NCBI GenBank assembly: GCA_017562135.1
Contig: QEYB01001381.1
Coordinates: 186,001-250,000, forward strand
Reading direction: 5' to 3'
Length of the DNA: 64,000 bases
DNA from: Dipylidium caninum
Lineage: Eukaryota; Platyhelminthes; Cestoda; Cyclophyllidea; Dipylidiidae
A program made the translations under genes and the position numbers. Position 1 is the stretch's first letter, and every line of letters starts with the position of its first letter. The notes below the pieces were generated by a model that saw nothing but the letters and a program-made list of their open reading frames with translations, did not search any database and had not been told where the DNA came from. Shown in pieces: positions 11,701 to 23,100 of this stretch.

Positions 11701-14700
11701 GAGGAAGAAACAGACGCCTCTGTGAGATTAGCGCAGTCGAGCGAGAAATCGGTGTAAACATGCATGAAATCGTCCTACGGTAACGTTAATATGGACGGAA
11801 GAGAGCAACTAAGAAGATTCTTACGGAGAATGGCGTTAAATGTTAGTCAGAAAAATTTTCATCAAACTGAACAAAAGTGCCCCTTCGAGGATTAAGCATC
11901 TACAATATTTTAAATTGAAAAAGAAAGGGAAGTGAATGCGACGAGCCAGACAGGGGGGAAAGGAGACCAATTGAGCTGGGAGGAAGTGGAAGTGGAAGGT
12001 TCAGCGGCTCTAGAACGTCTTCCACCCTCAACAGTTGCCTCGCATTAGTAGCAACTACCGCGTTTGAGGTCTTCAAGCGAGGAATTCTACTGCGCAGACA
12101 TTCAAGATGAGTCGTGTTTAACGCCTGTCGCCTGGGAAAGGCATTAGGAAGCCTCAGGTAGGCAATGGCCGCGCAGAACTGATTGACGAGGAATTATGGC
12201 AAAAGCCATGCGCTGCCTTTGGACAAAATAGCAGGGACCAGTTGAACAACGAGGAAGGTTGCGTTAGGGTGGACGAAAAACTCTCCCCTCGACGAACGTG
12301 ACAGGCGAGATTAAGACTGACGGGCGCATTGTGCACCGGACAAAATGAGTCACCTCGTTGAGGAACCGGATCAACAACCGATGGAGGTGCGTCCTCGCAC
12401 AAACCCACCACTTTGCGCATTTCTCCCCCCATCATACTCTGAAACCAGATTCAAGGACTGCGATTTCATTAATTTAATGTTACTGAAATTAGACTGTTGG
12501 TACTTTTCGCGGGGTTAGACGTCGGGAAAACTGAAATTCAACGTTAATTGGTCTCATGTACGGGATCTCGTTAATATGTTGTGGTTTGCCTGTCTCCAAG
12601 ACTGGTTAATATGCTGATAAGTGACACATTTAAATGTTCTTTACTGTAGAAATTAGAGGGAAATTTAAAATGTTTTTGCCGACTGGAAATTAGGGAAGAG
12701 GCAGACAGAGGGAGGAGGGAGGGAGGGAGGGCCAGAGAACGAAAGCTGGACGAAAACGGCCCAAAACACGGGCGATAAATAAGTGTCTAGACGCCGGCAC
12801 ATACGTACACACACACTCACACGGAGATACGTACATAAATATACATATAAACGTAATGACTGAGGCCATTCAGACCCAAAAAACGAGGCGAGAGGAATCG
12901 AAGTGCTGAACAAGGGGTTCCCTCCCTCCCCGACTCCCTCCGAGCGGCAGGCGAGTGGGAAAAGAGAGCTGAAAGACCGAAATTGGACCACAGAAGGCCA
13001 CAACGAGGGCGGCTCAGGACAGAACAACTAGTTAGATTTCACGACAGCCTGAACCTGACCTTTGCGTGATTTCAAGGGTGAACTTACTACTGTACTTATG
13101 TGCTTTATTTTGGTCTTTCAAGTCGGCGCAATTTGCGACAAGACAATGTGAAAAAATATTGTGTTAAAGGAGACTCCGATCGTAAGTGTCAAACACAGAC
13201 GTACTTCCTTGAAATGCAGTCACAATGATCTTGAAACCGGGTTTCACCGCTTCGTTGTTCAGACCCTGCGACCTTGGCGAATTCGATGTACTGAGATGAA
13301 AGAAAAAAATAATAAAGAAAACAGATAGGATTTTGCCCCTGGGGCATATCTTCAATGGTAAGGATGAACTGAGAAGTGTCACGCTCCGTTCAACAGACTT
13401 TTTCGGGTTTTATCACTCCCAGTATGAAAAACTAAATTAGAAAAAACAGAGTCGAATACATTTCAAATACATCAAAATAGAAAAGACAAAATTTAGCCCT
13501 AAAGTTAAAACCGGTTACACAAGAGAAGGGGCCTTGGTTAGTGAGACCAAAAAACGTCTTTTGTCAGTTAACTTTGGACGCAAAGTCATGTTAACTAAGT
13601 CTTAATGTGTCATATGACGCAATGTAGGCTAAGAGAACAAAAAATTATCCTAAAATTAGGAGGATATATTCGCAGAGGAAGCAGAACGTTAAGGCACAAA
13701 ATAAACTTCATCTTCTTGCCAAAATGGCATCAGTCTTCTCCATCCCGAAGAACCTCCTAATCGGCATCATAACGCCGAAAAGTGGACATGTGGAGAAAAA
13801 CTCGGTCTTTTGGAGGCGTTTTGGGACAAAATGGAGTTACATTATGCAAACCTCATGCAAAAATGGCATTACAGCAAGTTGTAGGGGCTATTTACTAAGG
13901 TTTCAGCACTTGAAACAGTGAATAAGTGCGGTAACATGAAAAGAGCTGCGCTAAGATCCGCTTGTTAAGTGATTTTTCACAAGTTAATAGCAAATTATTT
14001 CAATTAAGTGGGAAAAGGTCATGCCAGTCGACTCACAAAAAAATTCCAATGATATTCAGTTTGTTTAAAAAATCTAAATGGTTCATAAAAAGCGGGCGCG
14101 ACTACATACTTCAACACATTTATTTCCACGAAATACAAGCAAGATGGGCTTAAACTAGCGGAGCGGACGTAAACATGTGTGCGTAGAGGCTTTTTTCGAA
14201 AGATAGGTAGAAACAGGCCTGTATTTTTAGCCCAGACCAAGAGAAAGTTGATTCAAACAGAGGAGGAAGAAGTAGACTTACTGAAATGCAATACATATAT
14301 AGGACTTGGACGAGAAAACTGGGCTTTTGGGGTAGCGAGATAAGCAGAGACCCTGTTCGCCACCAGCCTCGGGCTACATGGACAAAAAGGTAAAAGAGAG
14401 GGATAGAATTTCTTCGTGTGGTGAAAAAGCTGTGTTAAGCAAAATTTCAACTTATAAATACTGGGAGAAAACGAGCATTAAAGAGAGTTAAAATTAAACA
14501 CACTAACTTGCGCAACTCATAATAATTAATGAAAGTTCTACGTGAACAGAAACTGGGTTGCATAAATAATAACAGTTAAAAATGTTAGCAGGTACAAAGA
14601 AATCAGAAATTGCAACGTAAGATTACAATTAACATACCATGGCCTTAGACCTGGCTGTGTTTGAGTCGAAAACGTAAAGAAAGTCGTCTTTACAGGTTTG

Positions 14701-15398
14701 ATCATCAGAAGGTATAAAAAATGACTCGATAGAAAGCATGATTCGCCCATTGTCGAGAGGCGCGTGAACAACGACTTCACAGGAGAAAGCGAGGGGATAT
14801 TGGGGATAGTAATTTTGCGCCAGCAGGGTAGCTGTGGCATTCACCGATGAATCAAATTCAAAATCATGTGAATAAATAATAGCTCCACTCTCCAAATCGT
14901 CAATTCGAAGGGTTTTCGTATGAGGCTCTTCAAGACCTACTAGTGATGTTGGCATTGAGGTACAGTCTCTCGACAAAATATCTGCAATACCAAGTAATTT
15001 AAACATAAGCAGTCAATTTTTCGTAACAAAAAGCGGGGCAAACGCAGCAAAATAAGTTACGGTAAACTCTGGTAGACTGCACAAAGTACATGAACCAAGG
15101 TTGATTAAGCAGAAGAATCCACTTAGAGTAGAAAATGTAGAACGAGTTAGTCAAATAGAAGTCACTGTTGGCCTGAGATGAAAGCTGTTGACAGATGAAA
15201 CAGTTAATGCTAACTACGTAAACACATAACGTTACAACCAAAAGGTGTCGGAGGCACAATTAGAGAACTCAATATCAATCGTAGAGCACTTAAAAGTAAT
15301 GGGTACTTACAACTCCTCGCGCCGAGTACGCCGACACTAGGCCAAACGAGAAATGGCAGCCCGACAAATATAATATATACAGGAAAATACAAATGCAT
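5788..15398 (-). CDS. single-pass receptor with signal peptide, CUB and LDLa domains and a long Gln/His-rich cytoplasmic tail
   Basis: Seven exons keep phase throughout: 15398-15311, 14981-14638, 14373-14282, 13290-13205, 10618-10388, 7421-6744 (or 6738) and 6326-5788, giving about 685 residues. Residues 1-26 are a signal peptide (MHLYFPVYIIFVGLPFLVW). Residues about 33-200 are one CUB domain, ending GFKIIVTAF. Residues about 206-275 are an LDLa module with six Cys and the calcium-binding core CDGVVNCPDGRDE, but with a Gly/Ser-rich insert of roughly 30 residues between Cys2 and Cys3. A helix near residues 308-332 (SIVVAVALFVALCLGC) followed by Cys is the membrane anchor. The tail is low-complexity (Gln runs, PPPPPPP, HHHHH, GGGGGGGG). 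CUB-LDLa-TM recalls NETO/LRP-type co-receptors, which normally have two CUB domains. Ligand unknown; it should act at the cell surface. Reading through the exon-6 donor would instead stop at 6649. Confidence 0.8.
8036..8082. repeat. GC-rich trinucleotide repeat
   Basis: CGG units followed by CGA units within a GC-rich stretch of the 3-kb intron between the LDLa and transmembrane exons of the receptor gene. The repeat gives artificial Ala/Thr open frames on both strands. Confidence 0.85.
9940..9995. promoter_or_regulatory. cluster of three CCAAT boxes inside a receptor intron
   Basis: ATTGG at 9944, ATTGG at 9973 and CCAAT at 9988 fall within about 50 bp in an otherwise featureless intron. 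CCAAT pairs normally mark promoters (NF-Y sites), so an internal promoter or enhancer is possible. Nothing else supports it. Confidence 0.25.
12705..12731. repeat. GGGA/GGA purine repeat
   Basis: Imperfect GGGAGGGA units in the intron between the fourth CUB-coding exon and the LDLa exon of the receptor gene. Confidence 0.7.
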
Positions 15399-16706
15399 CC
15401 CTTCATATTTCCATCCGCATAACGTTCACGTCATATTCGGACTTGATTTTGAAAGTGCGCAATTGAAGCGAGAATGGCCTAGCCAATTCGACCAATCGGA
15501 GCGCAAACTCGCCATTGCCTTTGCTGATAATTTGACTCAGTAAAAGATCAGCCTTCATCGATAAATTTTTATTAATTAAGAAACGCAGCCAGTGATATCC
15601 AAATCGAAATAATGCTTTGCAACTTTTATATCTTTTGCAGGCATATGTGGCAAGTAATTCGTATTTGCCGTCAGATAACTTAACAAAACGATTTTCATTT
15701 AGCGAATCCCCAAAACTTAATGGATCTTTAACATATGATTAATCTTTCTAAATAGGTCTCAAAGCTATTTCGGCCGAAGTGTCCACCTTTTCGAAAGAAT
15801 TTTGAGAAAAATTTACATTGACCTCACAAGATGGAAAATTAAATCATTGAGATGTCGATACAAGAGTAAACAGCCCTACACCAGCAATTTTACGAAACGA
15901 GATCGTTTGCGAACTAATTTTCTTAGAATTCCAACTTCTCTAGCCGGCGACCGTGTTTTCAATGAGTTTCCACCTTATAACTTCTTAATCTCACATTAAC
16001 AATAAATTACATTTCGCCTCATTGCGGCTCAAATCGTTCCCTTATAACAATTACTGACTTTAACGTATTCTCGTTCCTGTCAAGTGATGATAAAGCTTGG
16101 TAAATTTGATGTTATCATTTATGTACAGTTGACTAACTCTCCAACGCTGACGGAGGTTGAAATAATTCATAATAAAGGCACCGCTCGAGCTCTTTCTGAA
16201 GGCGTTCGATCACATAAGACAATGAATTGTCGACTTAAATAATCTTTGCACCTCTGCCTCTTTTAATGTAGGCATACATACAAGAACAAAATCAGTGTCT
16301 CATGCGTCCTGATTTAATGCTCTATAACCATACCAATCCCTTCCATCATTTTTGATTCAATTACCCTTGGTGGTTTGACCTTGATTCCTTGAAGCCAATC
16401 GTCAATTCCAGATGCACAATCACGCAGGATGAAGAATGTGGAACTGATCTCAAGACAGTATGCATCTCCTCAAATTCCTCAACACGGATAATATAGCCTT
16501 TCTGTTGTTCCAAAATAATACCGTCTTCTGAGCGCAAGTAAGACACCTCATGTTAGAATAGATTCCCACTGGTTGTGGAGTCATTCTACTCTTTTCGCCA
16601 TTTCAGGTGTATCACGACTGCAGGAGATACAAGAGCGCTTACTTTACTTTGTATTTAATTATGATTTTTCAGACAAATCAAGAGAGGGGACGCTGAAAAG
16701 TGAAGG
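15399..16706. other. intergenic region between the receptor gene and LRRC34
   Basis: 5' flank of the receptor and 3' flank of LRRC34, both on the minus strand. Apart from two CCAAT boxes near 15485-15496 it is AT-rich. Short open frames at 15802-15999 (plus) and 16361-16546 (minus) have no recognisable product. Confidence 0.5.
15480..15500 (-). promoter_or_regulatory. paired CCAAT boxes upstream of the receptor start
   Basis: CCAAT occurs at 15483 and 15492 on the plus strand, that is ATTGG on the coding strand, 85-100 bp upstream of the receptor ATG. Spacing and position fit a proximal promoter element. No TATA box was identified. Confidence 0.35.
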
Positions 16707-19347
16707 CTAGAAGAGAGCCAGTGATCGGTCCTCGGGCGGTTGTCCCTCCCACGAGGGGATCGCGTAGCGATAACTCCGGTGGTCATCATTAATCCTGACC
16801 AGTGCCATGTGGACCACTCCGTCCACCTTATAGGGTTTCAGGTCAGTGGAGTCTTCCCTGATTCGACCGATTGTGAGTAATTGCGCCCAGGCCTAACGTT
16901 GGGAAATTGAATGTCACAAGGCAATGTGTAAAAGTTACACATCAAATAGCCTCGGTAGCCAGGTAACTAGTTAAATGAGAAACAGTAAATTTACATTGGC
17001 GGCATTTTCGTTGATTTCGTTGCCCCATAGGTAGATGTAGCGTAGGCGATCATTGTAGAGAAGTGCGTTGGCCAGAGCACACAGACCCTTCTCGCGAATT
17101 TCGTTGAAGGTGAGGCCAAGGCTAAATGAGGAGCATTCTATCCCCTTCTGAATCCCACACTTACAACTAATAACGTTTGAGTAAGCACAGGATTTTATAT
17201 TTGGAAGAAAAATAATGCAAGTTACTTGATTGATCACAGAAGGACATTTTGTGGGCACATCTGAGCCCGATTAAAGTTGACTGAGAGTTGGTCGAGCCCA
17301 AAGTAAAAATATACTTCGTTTCACATTTGTTGGAAATGGGAGAAGAGGAAGTAACTCACACAATCAGTCTGTTGTTGGCTTCCTTCAAAGCGTCTGCAAT
17401 GGCGATTGCGCCTTGGCACTGAATTCGGTTGTAGGAGAGGTCCAGTATGGTCAGTGAGCAAGGGTTTCTGAGGCCCAGGCCAAAAGCAATTCCGCCATCA
17501 CATGCGATACGATTTCTGCAGACCAAAAACAAATCCTACGTAAGCAAAACGCATAACTTCCACACTGTTCCAGTCGTCTGCACTCGCGTTTCCACTTGCA
17601 GATGAAGAGAGTTAGAGTAGGACAACTTACCCACTGACATCCAGTACCTGCAGAGTCCTATTTTTCGCCAGGACTTCGACCACTCTTTCGGCGCCATAAT
17701 CTCGCATATCGCATTTGGCCAAGTGCAATTCCTTAAGACTGGTATTCATCTACATCACCATAAAAAAGACGCTTATTGTAGCTACTCGAGGCCATCCACA
17801 GGAGCACAAAGTGACCACTAAGTTGTATAACTCGCGTAACAGAATGCTGAAGTGTGAGGCAAACTGATGCGCTTCTCATAGATGCCATTGCGAGATAATT
17901 AAAGGATCTTGAGGGTAAAATTGTTTTCGCTTAGGGGGGCACAAGTCAATGTCAGTGGCACTTTTACTCTTCTGGAGGAAATGACGAAGGAGGACGAAAA
18001 CGCAGACGTGTTGGGAAATAGACACGAAGTTGGTGAACTTACGGCCAACATTTCGCACAGTTGGACAGTCTGCTCTTCTTGTCGTGTGAACAGGATGAGA
18101 CGGTCCATGTTAATGTAGACAACTGTTTTATTCGTGCGCAGAGCTGTCGACAGAGCAATAGCACCAGAAATTTCCTTTTAGAGAAGAGGCGAGCAAGGGC
18201 GTTTAAAAGTTGGAGGACAAGTTATTCTCCTCTTCTGCATCGGAAAGAATGAAATTGTATTTATGGGTGCACGCAAAAATCAGGAATTTCCTCACCAGGT
18301 CACAGCAACCAGCGTCAAGGTGGGTGAGCGTGGTGTTCAGCAGGAGGGCGTGGGCGAGAGCAATTCCCCCTGCCCGCTTAATAGGGTTTCCCGTCAAGTG
18401 TAAACGCTCCAGAGCACGGTTGATCTGACGTTTTGGAGGTGCAATTACTAAATGAAAGTGTTACTTTCAAAGCTTCCCCAATTTCTTTAGCTCCAACTTC
18501 CGTTATGAAATTTCCTGTCCAAATTAAGTTCCTTCAGGAATCTGTCCTTCTTTCGGGGTGAAAACAAACAGTTAGTTGTTTACAGAAATTAAAAATGTAC
18601 ACCACTCATGATGGACAAGTATAAAGGCACGGCACCTAATCCCAAAAAAGTTTGATTTGTTACCACAAAGAAAAAGCTCGACAAATTCCCTCACATATCA
18701 GTCAGGAGAAAGACATCCAAGCTGCAATGGATAACAAAGGCAAGGGGCTGTAATTTAGAGAAAAAAGGGAGCGCTTTGCCAAAAATTTGCATGCTTCGAA
18801 CGGTTTAGAACGAAGAATGTTTTAGAGAACGTTATGAGCTTGACTCCGATAAGTGATTGAAATTTAGCAGAAGGTAAATATTATTAGAATTTGAACAAAG
18901 TGTCCACGCTTTAATGAAGATAAATAGAATTGATTACGACCAATATGCTTTACCTTGAGGTAATTAGCTAATGCGATGGCACCATCGTCTCCGATTCTAT
19001 TGAAACGCAAGTCAAGACTATTAATGACGGGAACATTGAGCAAAGATGCGCAAAGGGAGGTAATATCATGATCGTGAAGACGGTGGGTTGTCTCGATTTT
19101 GTTATTGCCACACAGCTTCAAATAAATCCATTCAAAGTTATTCAACCTTGTATAATATAAGAACAAAAAGTCAAGGGCTATGCACAATGACATGGATATT
19201 TATGAAATTACATTACTCTTTATTGTACTCGAGTTCCTTGTGAAGCATTTTGAGGATGAATTCAGGTCCTTTATCAGCAACATTATATTGTGAGTCGCGA
19301 TAGGATTCAATTAAAGACTCAAGACAGCACAAGCGCTTTTCGTTCAT
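16707..19347 (-). CDS. LRRC34: leucine-rich repeat-containing protein 34
   Basis: Nine exons: 19347-19217, 19146-18954, 18549-18465, 18424-18296, 18174-18043, 17749-17631, 17515-17360, 17121-16995 and 16892-16707, about 418 residues. The protein is a series of RNase-inhibitor-type leucine-rich repeats of about 28 residues (for example SLDLRFNRIGDDGAIALANYL and LHLTGNPIKRAGGIALAHAL). Landmarks match animal LRRC34: the CCDL step, the RQEEQTVQLCEML insertion between repeats, and the C-terminal KPYKVDGVVHMALV segment. LRRC34 is associated with nucleolar function in stem/germ cells and with sperm development in vertebrates; that role is carried over by homology. The third exon is 85 nt although its neighbours are in phase 0 and 84 nt would be expected, and the reading frame shifts inside it, so the gene carries an apparent one-base insertion. 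Exon structure is otherwise intact. It is divergent from ARMC2. Confidence 0.85.
18465..18549 (-). other. LRRC34: LRRC34 exon 3 with apparent one-base insertion
   Basis: On the coding strand the first half reads KDRFLKELNLD in frame with the preceding exon. The second half reads GNFITEVGAKEIGEALK in the next frame and joins the following exon in phase 0. The switch lies at an AAA run near 18507-18511. Removing one A would restore a standard LxLxxNxI repeat and an 84-nt exon. It may be a sequencing or assembly indel or a true lesion. Confidence 0.7.
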
Positions 19348-20194
19348 TGTTACGTGATGAGTAGAAACTCTAATCCGAAAAGAACGCAACGGTCGTTGTC
19401 AGAAATCATGTGGCCATGTCCCGGTTGACGAGGGTCATGTAACATTATAAGTTGTCTATTATTCTGCATAATGTTAGTTTCGTAAATCAGGGTTGTAGTA
19501 TCAAGGGACATATTTCATGGCTTACAGAGAGTAAATTTAATAAAAATAGCTAACTTTTCCCGGTTGCACAAACCAATCAGCGCAACTACTTATATGTTAT
19601 ATAACCAAGTAAAACTTAAACAACCTATTTTTTGCAAACGAAAGGGGGTTTTACAGTTAGAGCCGAAAAGATGCCAAAGGCAGCACAGAAATGCGACCTT
19701 GGAGTCAAAAAGCTAGCGTTACAATCTCTATTATCAACAACTATAACAAGTTTATGTTTAAAACCGTATATAATATTTAAATTTATAATCAAATTACAAG
19801 ACAGTAAAAATTTTTTAATTTAAATGACGATCCTTTCGATAAGGCGTTTTTTTAAAGTTTGTTCGACTTCGATGCGCAAGCTTGTCATGAACCAGCCACT
19901 TTTAATACAAAAAAACATCTTTCAGTTATTCCATGGTTTTGGAATCACGTTAAATGCATTGTCTTTTTCATCGCCACTCGCTACTTTGTACCGTAGTCAC
20001 TTTGGGTTTGAGTCTATTTCGCGATCACTGATTTCTCCAATTGACTTGCTTTTACGAATAAATATGATTTAAGAGAACACTCATACTAAATGCTTATATT
20101 TGCGACAACTCTGTTAATAAAATAAAATTTCGCCCACATCATGAATCACATTTTTTGTCATTCTTTATTCAATATCATATTATAGTGTTTTTAG
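19348..20194. promoter_or_regulatory. divergent intergenic region between LRRC34 and ARMC2
   Basis: 847 bp separate the two start codons, which point away from each other, so this is a candidate shared promoter. It contains a CCAAT box at 19573 (CCAATCAGCG) preceded by GGTTGCAC. No good RFX X-box was found by eye. The sequence TTTTTAG lies immediately before the ARMC2 ATG, so a 5'-UTR intron or a trans-splice acceptor is possible. The open frame 19824-20072 (plus) has no recognisable product. Confidence 0.4.
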
Positions 20195-23100
20195 ATGCAA
20201 GTCCCCAGTCGTCCGAGTTCTCGATGTCAGTCCTCTTCACGTCCTTTCTATTTGCCACCTTCGAAGAAGATCACACCTGCCGCAATTGTTCGTGAATGTC
20301 GTGATTGGCTTCAAACTGTTGCCACGCAAAGACCTTTTACCCCTAAAGCCAGTACCCGTCGTCTACTTTCTTCTTCTTCTGATGTCGATTCTCGGCCTAC
20401 TACAACTTCTACAGATGTCTCCTCCCACTGGCAAGTAAGTTGAGTGCGCTTTTAAAACCTTTCATCATCATCAACTCTAACATTCCTCGCGGGAATTAAA
20501 ATCTCAGAAAACTTTTTTTTAAGTATATATTACTTGTTTGGCCGAACTGTCTTATCTAACTATGACTGCATTTTGATATTTTTTAACACCTTTTGACAGC
20601 TCACCTTACCAAGTTCCTTTGCTGTCATTTGGCGAACTTGGCAGTATTTTCACGCTTTTACCCTATCGCTATCTGATATTTGTCAAAATCCCCTATCCTA
20701 TTTCATATTTATAATATCTATCAGGGGCTCGAAAATTTGGACTGTTCTCGTGGGATAGAAAGCATATTTCTCGATTGCCACCCTTTTTTCATAGTTGAGC
20801 TTCTCATTGCTATTTGTGGAATCCATGAGGCCAGGAATACAATTAGTTCCCCAATTTTTAAATAAATTCACTCATCTGTAAAGGACTTTCTGCGGTCATT
20901 TAAGTCTTTAAATGTATATCCGCCGAATGTCAGTCTTATTTTACCGTTCTTTCATACTTTAAGCTTTGCACGTCAAGATTTCTTCACTGACTATCATGTC
21001 TGAGTGTAACACCCTCAAGCCCTTCCCAAACAATGCCTCAGCTGCCTCTCCTCTACAATACTGAGATCTTCGTTGTCTGAATGTTTACTGATTTAGGTCG
21101 TGTTCTTTCTTTAAGTCCTCCCTATCGTCCTTGAATATTGTGCCAACAGGCATCACGACGATTGAGGCTTCACTGTTTGATTTAGACGGAAATGATCCCA
21201 AGATGCATTCAAAGCAAAAGAAAATTTCATTTTTTTGCGGCAATCTTAGGCAGACTCATAAATAGAAACCGTAAAAATTTAAACTGAAGCCCTCTTTGTT
21301 AATAGACAAGTGCTATTTGATTCGAGGTACCTTTGTGTATCTATAGATGTTTACATCGCTTAGTCATAATGATTGTAATTTTATAGACAACCGGCGAGGA
21401 GATCGGCACATACGTTCAGCAAACTCGTTTTTCGAAAGGTGAGATTACCATTATTTCTCACTCTTACCCACAGACCTCTAAGACGGACGAGTGCAACAAT
21501 GCCAACATTATCATTTATCATAGCTCAAGTCGCCTTATACTTAGCCCCTTTGTCATAAAATTTAATTTCGAACTAAATTTTTTAGGGCGACTAACCCCCG
21601 AGTCAGGACCTTCTCCCCTGAGGTAAAATTTCCACTATACGTAAATTTAAAAATTGGCTTGTAAATTTATTGCTTTTGAATGGATTATGATAGGCGCCCG
21701 TCCGAACAATTCCGCCCACCCCTTTTATCGCCGCTTAAAACCTCGGATGTAATGAGGGTTGAAGGAATTCCGTGCAGAAAGCTGGATAAGAAGGTAATGG
21801 AGAGCATAATTCCACATCTCTTTCCTCTCCACACTTTCGCACTGTCCTAGTGCGCCCTAAATATCCTCCTCCTTTGAATAAGCGGGATTCCAGAAAATGA
21901 TCATGCTAAGATCTCAAAAAGAAATTTCTCGTATCCTGCAAACAATTTCTGTGAATAATTTAGATGCAAATTTACCTAAGATGGCTCGATTTTGCATCTC
22001 ACTCGTGTTCTTTGCATTTGCAGAAAACTGTGGATACTTCACCTTTGTTAACAGAGGAACAAGAAGTACAAAAAATTTTGGACAATCTCAACCACGCAAT
22101 GGCAAGCGTGACATCCAACGGCAGACCTGAGGGGGATGGGGAAGGGCAGCTGACCGATTCGAGCTGCGCATGTGTGTTAAGGATCTTGGAAAGTCTATTT
22201 GGAATTCTGGAAAAGAGGTCATTTGAAATTTGTGACAAAAGTCTGCACAACAAAATCACTCGAGTGCTCTTAGGACTTTCGCGATGTCGAAACGCAAGGT
22301 TAAGTCTCCAAGTGGTTGACTTGGGAATCTTGGTGAGACGGTCATCCTGACTATGCCGAGCCTTTAAGTTCCCCTGACATTCTATTCCTTTTTTCACTGA
22401 AAATTGGTATGCGTTTGTAGATGGGCCCGCACGCGATTGGTCTTACGAAAATTTGCAAAATTTTCTATCGAGTGGCAAAAGATGCAACAAATGATGGAAT
22501 TTTCCTGGAAATCAGGGATTTCGGTGGTAATTTAACCGTCGTCCTGTGTAACTTCCCCTCTTATACCTAGGTTTAATACTCTTCCTCAATCTTTACATTT
22601 GTTTTTAATGGGGCAAGTAAACAGCGTTAATAGATGAGCCTGGGAGCAGTCCGGCCGTTCTCAATGTATACGAAACTCGCCGTTTTTGTTGCATAATTTG
22701 TACTAATTGTAAATAAGTAGGGTGTTATATAGTGAATAATGCGGATAAACATTTTTAACGCTTTTAATTCTGTTCAGATCACGTTGTCCTATTGCTGAAT
22801 GCCCTTGACTTCGACCCCCACACCTCTTCACTCGCTATGAGCCCGACTCAAAGAGTTACAACACTGGAAGGTCTTTTGTACTGTTGTGGAGCACTGAAAT
22901 TCCTTACTGCCTCCGATATCACTCAGGCGACATTTTGTACGTCAGATATTTTGCATTGCTTGAACACCATACACCAATCTCTCGAACTGTACTCATATAA
23001 TTTGAGAATACCTTCAAATGAAGGCCAATTCGAGCCGTTGTTGGGGCCAATTTTCAATGTGCTGCTGCAGGTAAGTGCTTTAAATGACATGTGCGGTTGT

